Source: Gracilariopsis chorda (lineage: Eukaryota > Rhodophyta > Florideophyceae > Gracilariales > Gracilariaceae). From it: a stretch of DNA of 23,061 nucleotides. The stretch covers positions 1 to 23,061 of the forward strand of contig NBIV01000482.1 in NCBI GenBank assembly GCA_003194525.1, read 5' to 3'. Below the pieces are notes generated by a model. The model saw nothing but the letters and a program-made list of their open reading frames with translations, was not told the origin of the DNA and searched no databases. Below, piece by piece: positions 1 to 9,273 of this stretch (position 1 is the first letter of the stretch; each line of letters opens with the position of its first letter). The position numbers and the translations under genes are program-made.

Positions 1-360
1 CCAGACCATCGGTTTCCACCACTCCTATTCACCGGGGACTATGGACCGGCACACAGCCATCAAAATAACACTCTTTCGACCATACAGAAGACAGTACTAC
101 CAACAAACGAGAATACCACCACATCAGCTTTCCCATATGGCATTTGGACGGCCCTGCAACCACACCGACGCCAGTGCAGAGATCCAAGACACCCCAAATT
201 CTTCATTGCAAAATCGAGGGCCATGCTCACTCAAACACAACACCCTTATACAACCTATCCATACGCGGCACGTCCGCATCACATTCAACTCCCGGTCATG
301 CCAATCCATCGACAAATCCCTCTCCCACTCCAGACAGACATACACTCCGACATACATACC

Positions 361-682
361 GACAAAAACGGTAAGTACATTTTGGATAGAGGTGCTCATC
401 CCAAACACATCATCAAACCCACTCACAACATCACATTGATTCGAAACCTCACAATAACCCAGACAGCTCTCAACCAGATGACCCCTTGCAGCCACCATGG
501 GACTGGTACAAATCCGTCAGAATCGGAGCAAGAACACCGTTATCACGTATGCAGTGGCGAATCGGAATCTAGGCCACAACTTACTCTCCGTCCACGATCT
601 GGCAAGTCGCAATGGACTCGTTGTTTCACACCTCGTTATGGCGATATTGTCAACACCATTTCAACTTCACCAACACTCATAG
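361..682 (+). pseudogene. Copia A protease and GAG-pre-integrase remnant
   Basis: In frame 1 the segment at 361-400 reads YILDRGAHPKHI, which matches the copia protease active-site pattern W-I-L-D-S-G-A. The Asp codon is at 385-387 and the usual Ser after it is Arg. Around 497-560 the homology moves to frame 2, where HNLLSVHDLASRNG matches the conserved pre-integrase motif (LLSV.QL...G). The frame change and the altered active site show decay. The retropepsin would have cut Gag-Pol in virus-like particles. I saw no credible gag upstream in the window. Confidence 0.75.
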
Positions 683-975
683 CACAGGCAACATGGACCC
701 GTAATCAATACGAGCGGACAGGAACCATGCCTCAATGCGCTAAAGCATACAATTCACGCACGATAGCATATAAACGCACACCGGTTAAACTTCAAAACAC
801 ACAAGCACCCCCTCTCCACCCATCAGGCCCAACACATGTTGCCGCACGTCCCCCTTCCGTCAACACACATCACAAGGCTAGGGGTACTCCTATCCCCATC
901 ATTACACAGTCGCTCCAACATTTGAGACACCCAGATCGACAGTTTTGCAGCACCAAATCACAAATTCAAGCCCAC

Positions 976-1609
976 AATTGGCATCTCAAGCTCAAACACG
1001 CACATCTTCGAAAAGCTCCAACTAACGGCGCAAAAAACGACTCATACAACCCATGCCCAAAATCTCTTTTTCTACGAGTCACCCCTGACGTGCAGTGCCT
1101 GCCAACACGCCAAAGCCCACCCTTCACCCCACAAACGCACTCATCATCAGTACCACCCAGGAGCATACATCAGTTCCAAAACCTGCGGTCCCATCAAACC
1201 AACCTCTCGCCATGGCAATAATCACATACTCATCCTCATATGAGCAGCAAGCCGCTTCGTATTTGCGCACTTTTTGGGCAATTCCAAGGACATTCCACAG
1301 TACATTGACATAACACTACACCACATACGACAGAGAATAAATCTACCTCTCACGGATTTACGTAGTGAAAATGCCAAGGAGTACACCTCAGCAATCATTG
1401 AAGCCATATACAACAAACACCATGTAACCCATCATCTACGGACACAACACCAGCCACAAGAAAATTCTATTGCAGAACGAGTCAACCGAACAAGCATGAA
1501 CACAGTTCGTGCCAACCCCCACACCTCAGGTTTAGATGACTCATACTGGGAGATTGCAGCTCGCGATGCCATCTTCAAGTATAACCTGGTTCAAGTACTC
1601 AGCCATTAA
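976..1609 (+). pseudogene. Copia A integrase core remnant
   Basis: The HHCC zinc region is split. WHLKLKHAHL at 979 onward is in frame 1, while TCSACQHAKAH from 1085 is in frame 2, so a frameshift lies between. Frame 2 continues through a CGPIKP motif, an in-frame TGA near 1241, and then LRSENAKEYTS, where the second catalytic Asp is replaced by Glu (1367-1369). QENSIAERVNRT follows with the catalytic Glu at 1475-1477. The first catalytic Asp, expected just before CGPI, is Lys. The integrase is therefore inactive. Its family role is to insert the cDNA and make 5-bp target duplications. Confidence 0.82.
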
Positions 1610-1980
1610 CACTTCCTCATACCACAAATGGCATAATCAAACAACCGGAAATCAAGCGCATCTATACCTTTGGCCAGCTCGGCACCCTTCCAATATATTC
1701 ACCGAAGAAGGAACTCCAACCCCGCGCTGATCCCGCAAGATACATGTACGCGGACAGTCTCACTCATATCGAAGTACTAAACCTTAGTACATATCAGTAT
1801 CAACGCATAAGAGCACAGGACTTTACACCCTATCACAAACCCACGGATCCAGGGGCAGTCACCACTCATGCGTTACACACCACAACTCGAAATCATCCCA
1901 ATCCCATATTCATAGACATAAGCACCTCTCCCCCAGCCAATGCGGTACAGGCTCGTCATTACCCCAATGCACCCGAGTAG
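1610..1980 (+). pseudogene. Copia A integrase C-terminal and linker remnant
   Basis: Frame 0 (to 1730) carries a YHKWHNQTTGNQAHLY stretch, resembling the copia pattern P.E.W....P...HL.VFG. Frame 1 (to 1980) continues with KKELQPRADPARYMYADS, resembling K..L..RA....F.GY. This is the low-complexity stretch between integrase and reverse transcriptase. It is too diverged to assign more precisely. Confidence 0.55.
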
Positions 1981-2068
1981 AAGACTGCTCACGACAAAGA
2001 ACTCCACAACATAGACGTCCATCACTGCATTCGAAGCCTATCTCCAGCGTTTTCAGCCACCCCCCGAC

Positions 2069-2677
2069 ATGATTATATCCCTCATGATGCTATATAGGTA
2101 CAAAAGGGACACTGAAGGCAGCTTCACACACCACAAAGCAAGATACAATATCATGGGAGATCTAATGCAGCCCGGCCTCCACTTCAATCCCAAACACACA
2201 ACCACTTATGCTGCCGACCGCACCACCCAACGACTGCTCTTTGCGCTTCACGCTCAACACCAAATGCTCTTAGAACATTTCGACATAACCTTGGCATATC
2301 TCCATGAACAATACGATCATGACAGGCCCGTCTACGTCAAACAGATGACACTCGTCTACCGAACTCGCAAACACAACACACAGTATGGCGCACTAATATG
2401 CAATATGTACTGGTCACCACTCGTGGCCTACTATTACAATCGTGGTTTCAAATATTTTCTAACTGCGCACAACTTCGTGGCCTCGGAACATGACCCCTGC
2501 TTATATATCAAAGTCTCCAAGAACGGTATTACAATCATATGTACAACAATAGATGACTTTCTAGTTCTACCCTCTACAAAGCAGCTCATCGATGAACTAT
2601 ACACCAAGATGGCTTCCAAGTATCAAATCAAACGCTTCGGGAGACTTAATCTCTTTCTGAACCGCTTACAGCAGTAA
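2069..2677 (+). pseudogene. Copia A reverse transcriptase remnant (RVT_2)
   Basis: This is the best preserved part of element A: about 200 residues in one open frame. YKRDTEGSFTHHKARY matches the RVT_2 start (YK.. G.. ..KAR.V). FDITLAYLHE carries the first catalytic Asp (2282-2284) in the D.. .AYL.G context, and TTIDDFLVL keeps the two active-site Asp (2552-2557) in the usual Y-V-D-D position. The expected domain length is about 240 residues, so the frame stops slightly early and the thumb and connection continue in another frame. The conserved active site in an otherwise broken element suggests fairly recent death. Confidence 0.87.
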
Positions 2678-2688
2678 AGGCGGAGTTC

Positions 2689-3500
2689 ACATCTCACAAC
2701 CCGATGCCATAAAGATCCACAAGCAGACTGGCATGACAGACTGCAACGCCACTCAGATACCATACGCACACACCATAACACTAGACCAGAAACAAAGCAC
2801 ACTGCCATTACAACAAGAACAAGCAACTTCATTCCGACAAATTCTTGCGAGATTAGATACATCACGGGCTGCACACGGACAGACATCACTTACATCACCA
2901 ACAGACTTGCACAACATATGAAGCATTCCCAAACACATCATTGCCCAGCGCTGAATACCCTACCTCGGTACCTCCGGGGAACAACAATTCATGGCCTTCT
3001 GTACCCATAAACTAGCCCAATTCATCCATACAACCACTCTGAGCTGCATAGTTACAGCGATTCGGACTATGCAAACGCAAAAAATTCGGAAGTCTATATC
3101 CGTTAATGTGCACTGCTATGGTCGAACACCGATCTCATGGTGTTCTAAGAAGCAAAGCATTCTGGCACTCTCAACAACTGATCCCAAATACATCCCGGCA
3201 ACTTTTGCGACTCAGCACACTCAGTGGCTTTGAAGCCTTCTCGAATCGGTGCATATCCAGAACAAATCTCCGACCCCTCATTTTATAGACAATCGCTCAG
3301 CCTTCCTCATCGCTGAAAATCAAGCTCCAATGAAAAGCAGAAAATACCGTAATTTCCGCCATCACTATCTACAGCATCATGTTACAGAAAAACACATACA
3401 ACCCCATCACATTCCCACAAACGACATGCTGGCAGATATACTTACGAAGCCTCTTCATCGGGACCGCTTTTGCCACTTCGCAATCGCCTTCGAGTCACGA
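2689..3500 (+). pseudogene. Copia A RNase H remnant
   Basis: The segment after the RT stop reads HISQPDAIKI, then NTLPRYLRGT (the RYL.GT motif). It goes on to YSDSDYANAK, PISWCSKKQSILALSTT and, in the next frame, DNRSAFLIAENQ, RHHYLQHHVTE and DMLADILTKPLHRDRF. These are the classical copia RNase H and C-terminal motifs. The catalytic Glu of the S-T-.-E-A-E-Y motif is replaced (STTDPKY), and the domain is cut by a stop near 3231 and a frame change. RNase H would remove the RNA template during cDNA synthesis. Confidence 0.85.
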
Positions 3501-3538
3501 ATCCTCCAAGCCAGCAGCGCAATGCAGCAACAGGGGTC

Positions 3539-4015
3539 TGTCAAACAGCAGAAGCATGAACATTGCTGCATTGCACCTTTTGAAAGGTCAAGTAGCACTA
3601 CAGTGGAGATTAGATATATAATTCAAGGCAGCAGCACAGCCAAGTAAACGAGAGTTAGGACCTTTGATTCACATGCAAGAGCGGCTTAGGCGTCATCATA
3701 CAGTACCATATGAAATAGCATTCGTAAGTAGCATTGAATCTGTTGACTGCAGCTATTTTGTTCTCATGACCGGAGACTTAGGGATAGATTCATCCCGCGT
3801 TTCCTGTTAACGCTGCTCATACGTTATGGTCGGGATGCTTTCCAGTGTCCCCACTCTACTTGGCCGCATTCAATATGCGAGCCTGGCCCTCTGCGCTGTA
3901 CTTTCTGCATAGTATGGCTTACATGCTATGCAAAAAACTCGTCTCTTCATGTGATGGGGAGCCAGGAGATGTATGCTTCGACGTCGCAAATGTACATCCA
4001 TAACAAATTTTGACA
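3539..4015 (+). repeat. Candidate 3' LTR of copia element A
   Basis: Just after the RNase H remnant there is a short purine-rich tract (caggggtc), then a segment beginning TGTCAA and ending TTGACA. These are 6-bp inverted termini of the TG...CA form usual for LTRs; the length would be 477 bp. A TATATAAT-like site lies at about 3614. No 5' LTR is in the window to align with, so this is inference from termini and position. If it is right, the element's 5-bp target duplication should be CTGGC (4016-4020), also found left of the missing 5' LTR. Confidence 0.45.
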
Positions 4016-4826
4016 CTGGCTCAGCGGTTTTGTTGACTCATTCAATGAACAACACGACCAAGAATATGCTACAATTCCAACGTTTGTGCCGTCCAAATAC
4101 GTTGGCGGACGGTGGGTGTGGGAAATTTGATATTGCTCACTGTGTGGCACACTATATTGCTCTACCACACTGTGGCAGAGAGTAATTCTTAGCCGAGCGT
4201 TTCGTCCTTGGGCATTCACTGCCACGAGGCCTATACCAACAGAAGAAAAGGAAGCTGTTGATTTGGACAATCCGTTATTTCATTCGCCAACGTCAGATAT
4301 AACTAGGAAGTCGAGGGTCCATGTAAATGGTTTTTCTGTAAACGATCCATATCCCACCACAGAGAACCACCAACACAACAGCGTCGAGTTTTCGCAGTTG
4401 TCTTGCATTTTCAATCACACTTGCTTAGCATTATCTTGCGGTTCACCGACAATGCCTTTTAGTGCCCAAGTCTTTCCATCAATAAGTACCTTACGGTTGG
4501 TAGGTTGATGAGCACATACTAAAGGATCTTCATCAAAGCCGTCGTGTAAATGTGTTTGTCATTGTGGGACTCCACAGCTCTGCGCTCTTGTGCGCTATCC
4601 AATCTTTTGACATTCATCTGCCTTGTTCACCGAACTTTCAAAACAGACATAAACTATCACGTGTAGTTTCGGAAATGTCCTCTACCCTGAAGGTTGCTAA
4701 ATGGTCCTAGGAGAGAAAACTTTGACTACAAATATTTAATTCTTTCTGAAGTGTTGTAAGGCTTTCAGAAGCCATATAAGCAAAAAGAACAAACCAAAGT
4801 TGTGAGTGCAGCGGCAACTTTGACTA
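4016..4826. other. No recognisable gene; anonymous sequence
   Basis: Only short frames occur here (up to about 107 codons, on either strand). None shows a family motif I recognise, and none has a convincing start context. I see no tRNA, LTR pair or long repeat. It could be old element sequence or spacer. Confidence 0.5.
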
Positions 4827-5057
4827 TGTTGGGTAGAACAGCGTTAGCGGTACGTCAGATCGGGTTAGCGAGCTCGTGTACTGGGCACAGAGAACAGGCA
4901 CACAGCTGAAGGAGTCCGTTCCTTCAATGCCTCTGACTTCTGCTCTGTACTGCAGAAGTCAGGTTTTTATATACCGTTGTAGGCTTCCAAAAGAGTGTAC
5001 TTCTCTTTTGGGTAGCAGTATGAATTATAGCTATTCTATATCTACTACGTGACAACA
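4827..5057 (+). repeat. Candidate LTR (TGTTG...CAACA) with TATA box
   Basis: The 231-bp segment starts TGTTGGGTAG and ends GTGACAACA, giving 5-bp inverted termini of TG...CA type. A TATATA core sits at about 4968-4973, plausible for a U3 promoter. The 5-bp flanks (GACTA and GTGCT) do not match, so a solo LTR with an intact target duplication is not supported. It might be a 5' LTR whose element was later truncated by the piggyBac-like transposon to the right, or a chance match. Confidence 0.3.
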
Positions 5058-5092
5058 GTGCTGGTGGGTTTCTGCAACCTACGCACCAGCAC
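4933..5092. repeat. Three consecutive perfect inverted repeats around a TATA site
   Basis: There are three hairpins in 160 bp. Arms 4933-4943 and 4952-4962 are 11 bp with an 8-nt loop. Arms 4987-4995 and 5003-5011 are 9 bp with a 7-nt loop. Arms 5058-5066 and 5084-5092 are 9 bp with a 17-nt loop. All arms are perfect. The first ends directly before GTTTTTATATA, and the third starts right after the candidate LTR end. Possible roles are protein-binding sites of a promoter or RNA structure in an element leader. Confidence 0.6.
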
Positions 5093-5908
5093 CACAACTT
5101 CCAAGCACCTAAGCACCAAGTAGGTATGCTTTCAATATACTACTGCAACAAGCAGATCGATTAAAATCTCATTGAAAGGCAGCTGCCAGAGCGCAAATAC
5201 CAGAGCGAAATCATAACGAAGAATTGGACGTCATGCGAGCGGCGCTACTTGTTCTGATGCTGTGCTCGGATCTGGTCTCAGTTCGGTTTTTAGCGTTTGT
5301 TCCTGGACCAAGTCTGAAGCACTAGCACTGTGTCCACTCCTTCTGATAGTGGTGCACTAGCAGCTGCGTCTCGGTGTGCTTTTAACCCGATCTTGCTGAT
5401 GCCGTAGTCACCAGCAACCCGGTAACGTAACTGTGGGTGCAAAAACCCTCCTGACGGTTACTTTGTCTTGAGGCTTGTGGGGTGGGTGTTACTATCAGGA
5501 ACATCTAAAATTTACGTTCCAATAGAAACAGAGCACAAGTTCCTGGTGATGTTGAACTGCATTCCTGTGCGATACCTACCTCTTAAGAGTCTAGAGGCAG
5601 ACTAGACCACAGGAGAGGTCAGTTGCCTTTTGGGAGGGTCTTACGTGGCCATGGGTTACCGACAATGTCGGGCAAGAACAGCACTGCTTTCAAGATACTC
5701 TGGAACTAGTGAAGATGGTCGCGCAGGGCCATGCGACTACGACGGTGGAAAGATATCCATCTTGTCTGCTGTTGGACATGGATTCTGTAACGCGCAACGC
5801 TCAGGCAGCTGCAGCTTCTACCAGCTCATGATACTGTACCACTTCAACTCGAAGATAGTGGATTGCTACTTCTGCAGTACATATCATAGAAAGAATGCCA
5901 TACGTCGT
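5093..5908. other. No recognisable gene between candidate LTR and piggyBac-like element
   Basis: The longest frame (5630-5923, plus) begins at a TTG and has no recognisable motif. It runs into the transposon's left terminal repeat, so I do not call it a gene. A 10-bp palindrome GGCAGCTGCC occurs near 5180. If 4827-5057 is a 5' LTR, this stretch would be its leader and a lost gag. Confidence 0.45.
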
Positions 5909-5944
5909 CTAGTGTCTATCTGACCAGCGACGTCATATGAGGTC
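5909..5944 (+). repeat. Left transposon end: terminal repeat plus palindrome
   Basis: The terminal repeat (5909-5927) is followed at once by a 16-bp palindrome with one mismatched pair centred on CATATG (5929-5944). The same palindrome core, TCATATGAGGTCA, recurs near the right end. Such subterminal repeats are usually transposase-binding sites; that role is inferred. Confidence 0.7.
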
Positions 5945-6115
5945 AATTCTAATTACTCTAGAACTTTATCAAAACCTTAAAAATTTTCCAAAAACTTTTC
6001 GCTTTGATCTTCTCATCATGTCTTCTACGCCGGCAGTGCCGAACCATTTCCACAACCCATCACCAACAGTCGTTGCTGTCACATCAAGCACTATCGTCAA
6101 AAACATTCGTACACA

Positions 6116-8217
6116 ATGGTCGCGTCCACAGATCTTCGCAGAACTGTTGGAACAACTGTCAACAGACGTGCTCGTCTGGTTACAAATGACGCTGAATGCA
6201 AACGTTATTATGGATCTCTATGGAAGTCAACAACGGTACACGGTTCTGTCCTCAATGTTGACATTCGTAAGGTCAACAATCGAAATCTTACTTTTCTGAC
6301 TGTGAAGTTTAGTCTACCGAACCGAGAAAAAGAAGTAACTCTACCTATATCTATTGTCAAACTAGGTAAGGGTGTTGACGAAGCCGTGAATGCTACAGAA
6401 GAGCCTATTGCCGAGGTTGAACCCATTAATACGCAAAATGTGCAGGAAGATGCTCTTGTGACACCATCTCAGATGCAAGTTTTGCAGCCACAAGCAAGTT
6501 CATTAAGCGAAAATGCACCTGTCCAATCAACTGTGATTCATGGTCGTGTGTTGGAAACCTGTACGACGTTGAGTTCTCTGAATGGTTGTATAAAAATGCA
6601 TCAGGGGAAAGTGATTGGCCCAGCCGGAGATTTTATCTCACCGCGTCACGTTCCTCCAAACATGAGTGCATTAGATTTCTTTCTTTGAATGTTCCCTATG
6701 CATCATTTGCAGTTCCTAGTGAACATAACAAATGTTCGGTTAGAAATCAAAGACGTTCGGAGGACTTCAGGGGTAGAATTGCTCAAATTCTTTGGAATTC
6801 TTATCCTCATGACTCGCATTGAGTTCTCTAACAGGCGGGATCTTTGGAGCCTCGAGCCTTTTTCTAAGTTTATTCCTCAGCCAAATATTGGTCTTGCGAT
6901 GTCACGGAACAGATTTGAAATGCTTAGAAGTTCAATATGCTTCAGCGGAAATGGTGTGACTGAAGAGCAGGGAATCGCGCGTTGGTACTTCGTAACAGAT
7001 TTCGTGAAGCCAATCAATGACCATCGTGGGTCTTTTGTCACGCCATCACATGCCTTATGTGTTGACGAAGGAACGTCACGATGGTACGGACTAGGCGGTA
7101 ATTGGATTGATGTCGGGCTTCCACACTATACGGCATTTGACAGAAAGCCGGAAAATGGTCTTGAAATGAAGGCCGTATGTTGTGCACGAAGTGGCATAAT
7201 GCTGAACATTGAGCTCAATATGGGTGCAAATACTCCGGAACAAGTTTTTGATTTTGATAACGCCCATGGAACGGCAGTCTTACTTCGCTTAGTGCAACCA
7301 TAGTTTGGATCAGAAAGGTTGGTATGTGCGGATTCCTTTTTTGCGTCTGTCAGTACCGCAAGAGCATTACTGGAAAAAGGTTTAAGGTTTACTGGCGTTG
7401 TCAAAAATGCTACTCGTGAATATCCCATGACACATCTCTCCGAAACTACTTTATTGGACAGGGGAGACTTTGTATCTATGCTATCGAAGGGAAGCATTAT
7501 CAATAATGATATAATGGCTGTAATGTGGATGGACAGAGAAAGAAGGTATTTTGGATCAAACTCTGGCACAGTTAATCCTGGCTATCCTATTATTCGAGAA
7601 AGGTGGAGACGGGAGGGGAATATTTCTAAGAAAGTGGAGATGGAGATCGCAATTCCCGAATTGTGTGAAGAGTATTACAAAAACTGTTCAATGGTCGATC
7701 GCCATAACAGATGCAGACAAGATGATCTGAATCTGGAGAAGAAAATTGAAGTGAAAGAGTGGTCATTTCGAGTGAACTGCTCTCTTTTATCGATTTGTAT
7801 TGTGGACCCCTGGAAGTTGTACAAAGCCGCAAATGGAACCAGAAACGTGAAAAGTCCGCACCACTTCTATTGCCAATTGGCTGATGAACTAATTGAGAAT
7901 ACATGGGATACCACAGGTCTAATGAGTAGAGATGAGCAAGAATGTGAAAATGTTCATGAGAAGCCAATGTTTGCAGGCACTGGCTTGCATTTAATGCAGA
8001 CGAATAGAAGGAAAAAAAAAAGGATGGCAAGATTACAAAAGCTTTATATCAAGGACGATGCAATTTCTACAAAGGTAATACAAAGTCCAGGTTTTTATGT
8101 TCTGGGTGCTATATCAGAAAGGAAAAAGAAGTGTTTTTATGTCACACTGGTACTAATAGAGATTGTTTTATGAAACACATTGAAGAGTGTCACGGTATAA
8201 TGAAGTTCAGAAGCTGA
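6116..8217 (+). pseudogene. piggyBac-like transposase (DDE_Tnp_1_7), two stops and one frameshift
   Basis: The frame from ATG 6116 (context ACACAATGG) stays the same through 8021 with only two stops, TGA 6686-6688 and TAG 7301-7303. The N-terminal 190 codons are family-specific. The catalytic core follows: CVDEGTSRW (Asp 7064-7066), VCADSFFAS (Asp 7331-7333) and VMWMDRERR (Asp 7532-7534). After it comes a SMVDRHNRCRQDDL motif typical of this superfamily. At a run of ten A (8012-8021) homology moves to frame 1, which gives QGRCNFYKG, FLCSGC and CHTGTNRDCF..H....CH, the Cys/His-rich C-terminal zinc finger, ending at 8217. The protein would cut and paste at TTAA. The three lesions imply a pseudogene, though the A-run could also be a sequencing slip or a slippage site. 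Confidence 0.85.
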
Positions 8218-8693
8218 TGAAGATGTCCACAACCTTGTCAACCTTCGTTTTTTATATTAAAAATCTATGTTTGAATGCAAAAGTTTACAATAAGTTCATT
8301 TTACCCTTAGCCCCCTACTAATTCAATCTGCATTATTTAGAATTGCTATATTATTTAAACTCTATTACGAAACTGTCCCTTTAACAGATGTCACCGTATT
8401 ATTTCTGCTGTTCAAGTGGGTGTTATAAACGTTCTGAGAGTTTAAATATATTTAGAATTAGTCGAACTCCCGAAGGAGTTTTGGAGTTTTATGAAACCCA
8501 GCGAGGTTCGAACTCATGTTTTGTTGCTCGCATGTGACCTGACGACCACTGAGCTGCTGTTATGGCTCAGTGGTTGTCTTCTACAAGTACTTATAGTTGA
8601 AAGACCACCCGGTTGGCCATGTTTCAAGTTCAAAATTTGAAATGTGGGGCCATGCGGATCAGATTTCAATTTTTTTTAATTTTGCGTGCCGTT
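8218..8693. other. 3' untranslated part of the piggyBac-like element
   Basis: This AT-rich stretch holds no reading frame of note. It includes a strong hairpin: arms 8541-8554 and 8565-8578, 14 pairs with one G-T, loop of 10. On the minus strand there is a tRNA-like pair of RNA polymerase III boxes. Confidence 0.6.
8503..8578 (-). ncRNA. tRNA-like sequence with A-box and B-box (possible SINE or tRNA relic)
   Basis: Read on the minus strand, CAGCTCAGTGG resembles an A-box. About 31 bases later GAGTTCGAACCTC contains a good B-box (GTTCGAACC). The spacing is right for a tRNA. The T-arm has only about three clean pairs, and I cannot fold a full acceptor stem, so a functional tRNA is unlikely. 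The A-box is also one arm of a hairpin, and the opposite arm carries a second A-box-like TGGCTCAGTGG on the plus strand. Confidence 0.35.
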
Positions 8694-8739
8694 GCGCTGA
8701 TCTCATATGAGGTCAGCGCACCGGTCCGATAGACACTAG
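8694..8739 (-). repeat. Right transposon end: terminal repeat plus 26-bp palindrome
   Basis: The 19-bp terminal repeat (8721-8739) is preceded by a 26-bp palindrome (8694-8719) with a single mismatched pair, again centred on CATATG. The left end carries a shorter version, so both ends place a CATATG palindrome just inside the terminal repeat. Confidence 0.75.
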
Positions 8740-8742
8740 CTT

Positions 8743-8860
8743 AAGCCTTTTAATAGTTACGTGGCTGCCAATTGTCTCCTGACACCAAAATGACAGTGCA
8801 AAAAGGCAATTACAGTACAACGATGTACAAGAAGAGACGCAGTCCGCCTATCTTCAGTAC
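8743..8860 (+). mobile_element. Inverted-repeat element X1, left part (split by copia B)
   Basis: This stretch aligns with the left half of X2 (17782-17889). The common blocks are GACACC..., GACAGTGCAA and AGAGAC.CAGTCC, then TATCTTC, with one indel of about 11 nt. Its first about 20 bases are a diverged copy of the X terminal repeat. It is interrupted at 8860 by the LTR of copia B and resumes at 17720. No coding capacity: a MITE-like non-autonomous element. Confidence 0.65.
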
Positions 8861-9200
8861 TGTCGATGTGCCATTTATGCAAAAGCAGACAATCACTCAG
8901 AGAGATTTATTATTAGGTGTACGTGCACCGCTTACGCTAGCGTAAACCGCCGACAATTTGCGCATCTCTGCAATACATATACTGCTACCTACGCAGCTGC
9001 TTCACCTCGAAGGGGAACACAGCAGTTTTTGGGTATCATTCTCTCTAGATAAGAGCTTTGTAGCATCGTGAAGAGACGCTTGCGCCCCAAAAAGCACGTT
9101 GCCTACTATCTGAAACATTTTTATCGTATCATCATGCACTACACTATCTTTAGCGTACAAGATAACACGCAGGGAAGACATGCACCGCATTCACACGACA
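8861..9200 (+). repeat. Copia B 5' LTR
   Basis: It aligns with 17381-17719 over its whole length at roughly four bases in five by eye, so the insertion is old. It runs TGTCGA to ACACGACA. A 14-bp perfect palindrome, TTACGCTAGCGTAA, lies at 8932-8945 and is kept with one change in the 3' LTR. Confidence 0.88.
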
Positions 9201-9203
9201 ACC

Positions 9204-9217
9204 TGGGTTCGTGATTG
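9204..9217 (+). other. Candidate primer-binding site
   Basis: TGGGTTCGTGATTG begins three bases after the 5' LTR and starts with TGG, the complement of the CCA end of a tRNA. I cannot name the tRNA. Confidence 0.4.
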
Positions 9218-9273
9218 ATTTGTGCTGTTTATTCTGCTCGCGCTACCAAACAATCTACCTTTTTTTATGGGCA

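Larger units (their letters stand above)
1..4015 (+). mobile_element. Ty1/copia-type retrotransposon A, 3' part, degenerate
   Basis: Remnants of a copia polyprotein run in the canonical order protease, pre-integrase zinc region, integrase, reverse transcriptase, RNase H. They are spread over all three plus-strand frames with stops and frameshifts, so the element cannot encode an active polyprotein. The order with integrase before reverse transcriptase is diagnostic of copia rather than gypsy. The left end, including gag and the 5' LTR, lies outside the window. The right end is set at a candidate LTR end (4015). The coding strand is very poor in G and rich in C up to about 3420, unlike element B further right. 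Confidence 0.88.
5909..8739 (+). mobile_element. piggyBac-superfamily DNA transposon, degenerate
   Basis: The 2.83-kb element has 19-bp terminal inverted repeats that agree at 17 positions. The left end (5909-5927) starts CTAGTGTCTATC and the right end (8721-8739) is its reverse complement. It contains a DDE transposase of the DDE_Tnp_1_7 type with the three catalytic Asp positions visible. A TTAA lies one base outside the right end (8741-8744), as expected for piggyBac targets, but the equivalent left position reads GTCG, so the target duplication is not intact. Two stops and a frameshift in the transposase make the copy non-autonomous as read. Confidence 0.82.

Noticed and set aside
41..498. 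Overlapping frames on both strands at the window start as separate genes
   Set aside because: The region belongs to copia A upstream of the protease. G-poor composition removes stops on both strands, and no motif supports any of them.
5630..5923. 97-codon frame before the piggyBac-like element as a gene
   Set aside because: It starts with TTG, has no known motif and runs into the terminal repeat.
8503..8578. A functional tRNA gene
   Set aside because: The T-stem has only about three clean pairs and no acceptor stem can be formed, so only a relic or SINE fragment is reasonable.
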